A DNA stretch of 64,000 nt from Capsicum annuum (taxonomy: Eukaryota; Streptophyta; Magnoliopsida; Solanales; Solanaceae). A program made the translations under genes and the position numbers. The notes below the pieces were generated by a model. That model had not been told where the DNA came from, ran no database searches, and saw nothing but the letters and a program-made list of their open reading frames with translations. The stretch spans positions 13,339,652 to 13,403,651 of the forward strand of contig NC_061121.1 in NCBI RefSeq assembly GCF_002878395.1. The letters run 5' to 3'. Below, in pieces: positions 57,507-64,000 of the stretch. Each line of letters begins with the position of its first letter. Positions within the stretch are counted from its first letter, which is position 1.

Positions 57507-57626
57507 CTATGTTGCTCGGACTCTTCAAGAATGTTGACAGGTACGTGTCGGATCCACCAAAATAGTATAATTTTAAAGGATCCGATACCGGTGTGGTAAC
57601 ATTTTTGGAGAGTCCAAGCAACTTAG
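57507..57626. mobile_element. Fold-back MITE (120 bp)
   Basis: Left arm CTATGTTGCTCGGACTCT and right arm AGAGTCCAAGCAACTTAG are inverted copies, and the interior ('gtgtcggatcc' / 'ggatccgatac') also pairs. The whole folds into one hairpin. It is a familiar short element in nightshade genomes (remembered, not searched). Confidence 0.8.
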
Positions 57627-57639
57627 CTTTGAACCCCTC

Positions 57640-57805
57640 AAACCACTAAGCCAACCTCTTTGTCGTGTGTCAGTGGAATCAAAATCTATGCAGTATATGC
57701 ATAAAAAATAAAAAACTTACCTTACATATACAGTGCAATTTTTTGCCGAGGGTTTGGCTGAGCGCCTCTGGTCCCGAACCCCTAGATCCACCCCTGGCTG
57801 CAAGA
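57640..57805. mobile_element. Possible SINE or MITE fragment
   Basis: 'cctctggtcccgaacccctagatccacccctgg' type text, here split by coordinates 57,764-57,797, resembles the CAGGGGTGGAT end of common plant MITEs read on the minus strand. The partner end was not found. Confidence 0.3.
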
Positions 57806-57959
57806 GTGAATATGAGTATTTATCTCAGCTTCCCCCAACTATAATGTTTCCAAATTAGCAATACTATTTCTAACAAGAACCGTTCCAGCCCCTGTAAAAT
57901 GCTGTTAATTCTACAATTAACGACATACTTAATGTAATCCTACAAATGGGGTTACGTGC

Positions 57960-58240
57960 AACACTACTAGTAGTAGTACTCGGTAACCCATCCAGAAGGA
58001 GTCAGCAGGGGTGGTATGCACAGATCTTACACTTGTAAAGATAGAGAGAGAAATGATGTTATTCTATTTCTAGATTTTATTGGCTCACGCAATGTGACTT
58101 GATCTAACATTAATGTGCAACACTACTAGGAGTAATACTTGGTAACCCATCTATCATGACTGACTCCAGATGTTACAATAACAACATGTTGAGTGTGTCT
58201 CATGCGGGGAAACGTTGTTTCCAGTAGATCCTTTTCTTAG
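57960..58240 (-). mobile_element. SINE-derived fragments, minus orientation
   Basis: 'ggtatgcacagatcttacac' (58,014) and 'aataacaacatgttgagtgt' (58,177) with 'gtttccagtagatcc' (58,218) are reverse complements of SINE text. 'gcaacactacta(g)(g/t)agta' and 'ggtaacccatc' occur twice (57,959/58,118 and 57,983/58,142), so the fragment is partly duplicated. Confidence 0.45.
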
Positions 58241-58289
58241 ATATTTGGAAAAAAATAAAGATACCTTTTTCAAAAAAATAAGTGACTTA

Positions 58290-58480
58290 GGGCCCGTTTG
58301 GATGGGCTAAAAAAAGTGATTTTTAAAAAATTCTTTAAAAGTGTTGAACTTATTTTAAAAATAAGCAGATACGTGTTTAGATAAAAGTGCTGAAACTAAA
58401 AAAATGTTATTGATGTGTTTGATAAACAAGTGCTTTTAAACACTTTTTTTGGTCAAAATTTCTAAACTACCCTTAAAGTT
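58290..58480. mobile_element. MITE remnant with GGGCCCGTTTGG end
   Basis: GGGCCCGTTTGGATGGGCT at 58,290 is a common plant MITE terminus, followed by 'aaaaagtgatttttaaa' and 'aagtgcttttaaacactttt'. The opposite terminus is missing. Confidence 0.55.
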
Positions 58481-58512
58481 GTTATCAATATATAGAGTTG
58501 ATTATTATTAAT

Positions 58513-58920
58513 TTTTATTTCTAATATAGAGTTGACCTCGATAGGATGATAATAGTCTTTTTGTGGGATAATAGTTTTTTTGTCGAGGTCATTTTGAATT
58601 TCGTTTAGTTTAATAATTTGTGAAGTGACTTGAAAATATTTAAGTGTAGATACTTAAAATGTGAACTTTTCATTTTAAATTTAGTTTAGTTTAGTAACTT
58701 GTGAAGTGAATTAGTGACTTAAATGTTTAGTTGTAGGTACTTGCATTACAAAAACGCTGGTAAATTGTGGCAGATGTTTTGTCAATTTGTGACAGTTTTT
58801 GACCTCGACAAATTAGTTGTGACAGCATTGACATTAGAAATAAAAATGACCTCGACAAAAAGACTATTATCCCACAATAAAATACTCTATATTAGAAATA
58901 AAAATAACTAATAAAAATGA
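58513..58920. repeat. Inverted-repeat (fold-back) element
   Basis: The left arm (58,513-58,600) contains 'tatttctaatatagagt', 'gataatagtctttttgtggg' and 'gtcgaggtcatttt'. The right arm (58,845-58,920) contains the reverse complements 'aaaatgacctcgac', 'aaaaagactattatcccaca' and 'actctatattagaaata'. About 245 bases separate them. The left arm has an extra internal 20-25 bases. Confidence 0.8.
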
Positions 58921-59162
58921 CCTCGACATTTTTATTTCTAAAATGTTCTTGTGATCCTGTCAATTTGTGGTGTTCTATAAATCCCACAATAAAATACTAA
59001 TTGTTTTCTTAGAAAATTATGTAGGGAGTTTTCAACCACTACAATATGAAATTAGTGCTTAAAAAATAATAATTGATGGCAATTTAATTCCGCCATAATC
59101 CATCATCTTCTCCATCGTTATGTATGTATCTCCTCGGTTTATCATTAGACTAGTAATCAGGA

Positions 59163-59504
59163 TAGAGCGTGGAGTACATGCTATTTTTCCTGTCATTTGC
59201 CGTTGTCGTGTCCTGCTCCTGCTGGTTTATCTATGCTCTGCTAGGAATGGACCAATTTATTGGCACTGCAACAGGTGTTGGCTTGGGTTTAGTAGTAGTG
59301 CAACTGATCTTGTACTTCATTTACTGTTTAAACAAGATTACATTTGCTGCTGATGAGTCCATATGGATGGGAAAATGGCATAACAATAATGTTAAGACAT
59401 ACCATGATGGGAAGCAATCAAATTTTCATGAACATAATCAGCACTCCAACCAGCCTGAGCTTGTCGCCGTTTCCAATTTGACCAAAAAAAATGATAAAAG
59501 CTAG
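59163..59504 (+). pseudogene. SWEET (MtN3/saliva) sugar-transporter C-terminal fragment
   Basis: The frame SVEYMLFFLSFAVVVSCSCW then FIYALLGMDQFIG and GLGLVVVQLILYFIYC corresponds to the last two membrane helices of a SWEET bidirectional sugar transporter, where S-V-E-Y-M-x-F-x-L-S marks the second MtN3 unit. A hydrophilic tail ends at TAG 59,502-59,504. SWEETs move sucrose or glucose across plant membranes and are normally about 230-300 residues with seven helices; only about 112 residues are here. A TAG precedes SVEYM. No earlier exons were found in the 1 kb to the left, which is filled with MITEs. It is probably a stray 3' gene fragment rather than a gene. Confidence 0.7.
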
Positions 59505-59970
59505 TCAGTCAAAGTCAAAAGTAAAACTGGTAGGTTGCACAAGAAATAAGTCATTTCCCCATTCTGAAGTATTTCGTATAGAACTAGAATAAGGACCAAA
59601 AGAAAGCATCCATTAGATTTCAATATTACACGTATATGAAGGATTACCAACTATAATGCGAAGGAATCAATAACTGTGCCACCAAGGTGGCCAAACAGCA
59701 CAACGTTCCAAACCAAAGTGTAGACAAGTTATAGAGGATCAAGTTCGTGGCATCTTGACCCCTGTTGCCTAGAGGCCAACCCTACATCTTCAAATTATCT
59801 GTTTCGTTACAACGGTCATTAAATTGATAGTAGTTTTCTTTTCTTCTCTTCTAGATAGAACAGAATAAAAGGTCCAAAGCACAACATTAGGACAATTAAC
59901 GTCGAATTGATATGCAAAGATTCAGAGAAAGAAACCAAAGAGAAGATTTATCATCTTAATTTTTGTTTTC
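59505..59970. other. No gene recognised
   Basis: Spacer between the SWEET fragment and the diacylglycerol-kinase exon. Confidence 0.4.
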
Positions 59971-59980
59971 ACTTTATTAC

Positions 59981-60244
59981 CTGATTGACAAGTTGGTTTT
60001 TGAATTTGTCAGGGTTCATTTTTCTCTCCGAGTGAAATGCATAAGATACTTGGGCATCTATCCCCATGCTGAAGTAATTCCAGAACCCTCCACAAAATGT
60101 ATGGAAACCTTCCATGTTCAGTTCATCAGAAGGAGAAACCCAGTGAAAGGCATGCAAAGAATGAGGCAATTCCAGCGGTGCGATAGGATCACAAGAACAT
60201 TTTTTGGGTGCTCTCATCCTCATTAGAATGTGCCAACTGTCCAT
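59981..60244 (-). pseudogene. Single exon of a plant diacylglycerol kinase
   Basis: Minus strand from 60,244: [34 protein letters not shown], then [20 protein letters not shown] followed by [19 protein letters not shown]. This matches the start of the diacylglycerol-kinase accessory domain of plant DGKs, which phosphorylate diacylglycerol to phosphatidic acid at membranes. The [18 protein letters not shown] motif is the landmark. The exon ends in CAG followed by GTAATA, a good donor site (59,979-59,980 on the plus strand). Upstream of MDSW there is no pyrimidine-rich acceptor, and LINE sequence starts immediately, so the other edge looks like a breakpoint. The frame is open throughout. No neighbouring DGK exons were seen. 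Confidence 0.8.
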
Positions 60245-60245
60245 C

Positions 60246-60545
60246 TTCTTTTACCGGTTACATGGGTAACGGATGGCTAAAACCAAATGGGCAGTATACT
60301 ATTAGTAGTGGCTTTAAATGGAGGCTCGGAGAAGAACCACAAAAACAATGATGGAGAGCGGTATGGAACACAACAAACATCCCAAAACATAGTTTTATCT
60401 CCTGGATTGCAATGCACGGAAGATTACTCACGAAAGTAAAGCTAGCTCATATGGGATTATGCCAAAATATAACTTGCTTGCTACGTGACAGCTATCCCGA
60501 AACCATGGAGCAACCCTTTTTGTACTTATTCAAGCAAATGCCTGC
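60246..60545 (+). pseudogene. LINE fragment (zinc-binding tail of reverse transcriptase)
   Basis: Plus strand: QYTISSGFKWRLGEEPQKQ-stop-WRAVWNTTNIPKHSFISWIA, then MHGRLLTKVKLAHMGLC. This is the W-x-x-(I/V)-W ... P-K-x-x-x-F-x-W ... L-x-T-x-x-(K/R)-L pattern of the C-terminal zinc-binding region of plant LINE ORF2. It abuts the diacylglycerol-kinase exon with no spacer. Confidence 0.75.
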
Positions 60546-63222
60546 ATAAAAAGCTATAAGCCTATAGAATCTTAAGTTGTTGAGATAAAGAGAATCTAGC
60601 ATTCTTATTGGCATGAAAAAACATGTTAATCCAAAGTGATAAACTTACTATTTGGTATTTCTATTTCTGATCCAATCTTAAATTGGTCCAGTAAGTCGAT
60701 TGCTTGACAGGTACCTTGCAAAGAAAAATCTTTAATACAACTGATATCAATATGAACAAAAAACTTCAAAATAAATGAATCAAGCTTTGAAATTCAAAAA
60801 AGAAAATCTTTAAAAAAGACTCGTGTTGAAGTCATGGGCATGACATAGAGAAATGTTGGATATTTAGCTTCTAAAGATTGAGCGTTGTATCTGACATTGT
60901 CTCTATAATCCATGAAAACCATCAGGCTCGGGTCATATGGATTGTTAGCGACCTAAAATTTGGAAAAACAATAAAGGACCATACTATTACAAAACCAACC
61001 AAGCTTAGATGTTCATGGCATAATATAGCAGTTGCCATTTTATCCGATGAACAGGAAAAGTCTGATCCTAAGTTTGCAATAGAAACGGAATAGCCAACGT
61101 GAATGCATCTATTTGAGACGAGCACTTATCTGTTACCGTAAAACTAGTAAGGATGGACTGACAAAGAAAAGTGCAGCAATTTGCTCACATAAACTTGTAG
61201 CGTTTAAGTATTCGAGTGCATAACATGCAAAAATTTCAGAATTACTTAATCTTTGGTGATCTTTCTCTACCTCAACTTCCACTCCGTAAGCTGTTTGAAC
61301 AGAAATTCTGGGACCTCCCACAACTCATACTGCAAATATTTCCCCGAGGCTGCTCCAGACGCAACAGTTACAAACCTGTTATCGCAAGTTAGAAAAGTTT
61401 CAAAACGAGCTTAGCACTCTTATGTCGATCCCTAGTCTGGATAAAATAGAGGAGTTGCGGTAGGTTGACAACTAGCGTAAAGCTATTCAACCCAATCACA
61501 TCCCTACAGAATGTAGAAGTACAAAGAGGATAAAGTGAGAGATCATTGATATAGTTTAGTCATTTCTTTCACAGAATTCCAAATGAACCAATTTTCAGGA
61601 TCAACACTATTTTGGTGTATGTTGTATGTGTTACATGTTCTCATGTGCATAAAAGGAAATTATGTGCTATAGCAATATCTGTGTTTGACCCGTTAGTGGA
61701 CTACACTGGGTATGTTGTTGATGATGTAACAATATCTGTGTATGTTCTTGGATGTTAAATGATGTTTGGAACCTGTTAAACTGAATTCAGATTCGTTTCA
61801 AGTAGTTCAACCTACGTACGAGTAGAAAAAGAGAACACTTAAATATCTCTGGTGCAATGGGAAGGAAAATTGTGATTCACGAGATAAGAGAGGAATAAGT
61901 GACACACAAGAGATGTGATCTTATAACCTGAGATCAAATTCACTTATGCTTAGGTCAGTTGCTGAAATCTTTCTAAAGGGGAAAAAATAGCACCCACGGG
62001 TTATTTCTTATTTCCTTCTTACTTATTGGGAACATCCGTAGGAGAGTTCTTGGACTCGCTACACCCCGAAATCGCATGGAAACTCAAGTTTTGGATCTAA
62101 TGAAGTGGGATTTGAGAATTTGGAAGGCTTCAACCATTGGAATTCCTACTTTCTTCATTCACACCACTCTAAAGGTGACCCAAACAGCTATTCAAGGTTT
62201 TTAAGTTTCGAATACTCAAGAGGTAACTTTTAACCTCAACCTCAGAACTTATGAGTTTGAGTTCTTTTAACCATGGATTTTGAAAGCTAACTCACTTGTG
62301 TCATGACTATTATGTTGACCTCAAACCAGCAACTGATACAATGAGCTGCCACTTGTTGAAAACCGATGTAGAAGACAATGCTTGGGAAATTGTTCCTGCA
62401 TAGTGTATGCATACGACTCAGATATCGACTGCATGTCATGGAGTAAGAACTTGACTGATATTCAGCAGTTTCAAAGCTGGGAAAGATCTCTATATTCACG
62501 TGGCACATTCAGAGCTTGGTATGTATTCTGGAGCCCAATGAAAGACTCACTATCCACCTAGTAGCTTAATCAGTCATTTGAGATAGTATGGACTTAATTG
62601 AATACCATATATCTACTTTAAGTTGCTTACTTCTGTATAGAAATGATAGTTGTTCACCATTTGTGTTTGCTCGGTGTTGCAGATTATCGTAAAGACATAA
62701 AGAAAATTGTAATTCCAGTAATCTTTAGTTTTCATGCACTTTGTGTTTGTTTGTTCCTTTGTTGTACAAGGATTGCCAGACGTAGAGGTAAAACAAACTG
62801 TAAAGTTTTTGTGTTATAAATTTAGAAGCATTTTGTAAGCTATAGTTGACTTATATCCCTACTGATATTAGGAGCGAAAAGAAAAGAGGTAATTTTACTT
62901 GGTGACAGAAGTGCAGTTCTTAAACATACTAGTTAATAAAAATACTGCTCCTTAAACATAATCAATATATATTCCACACCTTCCTATCAAGGGTTATGTC
63001 CTCCGTAAGTTGTAATTGCTCCATATCATGCCTAATCACCTCCCTCCAATATTTATTCGGTCTACCTATGATATTATACACTTAAAATGCAAAAATTCAA
63101 AATTGCCAAAAGATACAACGAATAGATTACCCACATTATCTGATAATATACACCTAAAAATGCACAAATTCACGACTAAAAAATAAGATTCAGCGTTCAG
63201 AATTGCAGAAAAATTAAAATAC
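60546..63222. other. Long stretch without a supported gene
   Basis: If the PRP8-like exon is part of a full gene, this would be its first intron; I did not find its second exon here. A SINE-tail-like piece ('ggactacactgggtatgttg', 61,698) is present. A minus-strand segment near 61,260-61,375 follows an AACAG acceptor-like site and reads GAASGKYLQYELWEVPEFLF, protein-like but unrecognised. Confidence 0.4.
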
Positions 63223-63608
63223 CTAATAATCTTGCGGACATGTTCCGGCGGCATATCTTCCTTCTGCGTTTCAACGAATCCGAACTTCCGTTTATCACTA
63301 TACCGATTAGAGTTAAGCTGCATCCATTTCCTCGCTTTCTCTTCAAGCTGAGCCTCAGTAGGCAAAACAGTATACGACAGCGGCGGTAGAGGTGGTCCAG
63401 AACCGCTAGCTCCTCCAACACTTGTACCCGGAGGCATTATAGACGGCGGTCCTGAACTAGTACCAGGTGACGGATGCATCAGCTGCGGCGGAGGTTCCGG
63501 AGGTGGCCGCATCATTGACGACGGTGGCGGTTGTGGTCCTTCTCCGCTAGTACCCGGTGGTGCTATGTTACTATTGTTCCACATATCTTGTCCGTTTCCC
63601 CTCCACAT
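63223..63608 (-). CDS. PRP8: PRP8-like pre-mRNA-splicing factor, first coding exon
   Basis: ATG at 63,608 on the minus strand opens [20 protein letters not shown], a proline/glycine-rich N-terminus (to about residue 80), then [40 protein letters not shown] and IR. The exon ends ATTAG/GTATTT, a proper donor at 63,222-63,221, after 128 codons plus two bases (phase 2). The conserved block is the start of PRP8, the roughly 2,350-residue core of the U5 snRNP that holds the catalytic RNA of the spliceosome in the nucleus. The frame is intact. In known PRP8 the following residues are on the next exon; it was not found in the 2.7 kb to the left. Either a very long intron or a truncated copy is possible. 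M-W-N-N occurs at residue 9, so the first ATG is a choice. Confidence 0.85.
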
Positions 63609-64000
63609 AGCTTCGTTAGAAGACGAAATCTCAAACTACATAGAACAAATACTCGGAAAGTGCAAAACCCTAGCTACATAAAGCAAATCGATTCAGAGGG
63701 AGACGGAGAGGGTTGATATGGTAGAGGTGAAGTAGAAAAATGTTATAGGGCTACTTTGGAGGTTTATAACGAAGAGGGTAACACCGACTAACCCAATACA
63801 TGTAAGAAAACAACATATTGAACTCAGATATAAATTCTATAGCAGAAAATGAAAGAGTACGACGAAGTATGAGCCTTCATTGTCCCAATTGCACTTTTGC
63901 ACGATGAAAAACGGGAGTTGAACAAAGAATTGTGGATAAGGAAAATCGTGCCTTTGGAGAAGGAAAAGGGAGGGAAGAGGGGAATTTTGCCGCGCATAAT
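63609..64000 (-). promoter_or_regulatory. Upstream region of the PRP8-like exon (5' UTR and promoter, cut by the window edge)
   Basis: Pyrimidine-rich on the minus strand close to the ATG (63,690-63,720), consistent with a plant 5' leader. No clear TATA box stands out. The open frame at 63,531-63,716 on the plus strand is a shadow. Confidence 0.35.

Noticed and set aside
59120..59353. Alternative plus-strand frame overlapping the SWEET fragment
   Set aside because: A shifted frame of the same sequence; the SWEET-like frame at 59,163-59,504 has the family motifs.
59963..60226. Plus-strand frame of 87 codons
   Set aside because: Antisense of the diacylglycerol-kinase exon, which has recognisable motifs on the minus strand.

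Overview
This window looks like a repeat-rich intergenic stretch of a plant nuclear genome, most likely from the nightshade family and plausibly pepper (Capsicum). The evidence is the transposon content: very large Tat/Ogre-like Ty3-gypsy LTRs, LTRs starting TGTCACGACCC, TS-like SINE fragments, Ulp1-type and MuDR-type Mutator elements, and a chloroplast psbB fragment embedded in nuclear repeats. The species is inferred; the family is fairly well supported. I see no rRNA, tRNA or bacterial-type genes. Almost every coding remnant is broken. The only exon that looks intact is the first coding exon of a PRP8-like splicing factor at the right edge.

Layout. 1-910 is the 3' part of an LTR. 911-10,580 is Mutator territory: a broken Ulp1-type (Kaonashi-like) element on the minus strand (Ulp1 protease part 3,360-3,970, DUF1985 part 6,725-8,130). 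It is split by a degenerate LTR-like block (about 4,345-6,720) that itself holds the psbB fragment. A GRF zinc-finger gene fragment lies between two 0.39-kb direct repeats (1,598-3,334). A 142-bp tandem array is at 8,959. Around these are arrays of a short near-palindrome, consensus ATCTGTTGCAACAGAT.

10,583-39,470 is a nest of LTR retrotransposons. A plus-strand Tat/Ogre-like element (LTR at 10,583, gag at 25,510, tandem repeats, 3' LTR at 37,301) has been invaded by or fused to a minus-strand relative (LTRs at 12,104-14,280 and 20,821-24,461, with two minisatellites between). Two solo LTRs sit inside (15,813-18,092 with a perfect GAAAA duplication; 27,811-30,045). A complete gag-only element (32,461-35,772, CACTT duplication) sits inside a 117-bp minisatellite. 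Both outer edges of the nest abut the ATCTGTTGCAACAGAT-type arrays, so it probably landed in one Mutator-derived region.

39,471-46,450 returns to Mutator material: a diverged 0.8-kb inverted repeat, a short ORF with a TATA box, a trinucleotide microsatellite, and a broken MuDR-type transposase (43,285-45,615, minus). 46,451-52,600 holds a 585-bp TRIM, a LINE remnant interrupted by a 610-bp hAT-type MITE with a perfect 8-bp duplication, and a possible Helitron piece.

52,600-64,000 has more host-gene remnants: a broken NTF2-RRM (G3BP-like) gene, a SWEET sugar-transporter C-terminal fragment, a single diacylglycerol-kinase exon abutting a LINE fragment, SINEs and fold-back MITEs, and the PRP8-like first exon. 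No pathway or operon is present. What ties the window together is nested insertion and gene-fragment capture.
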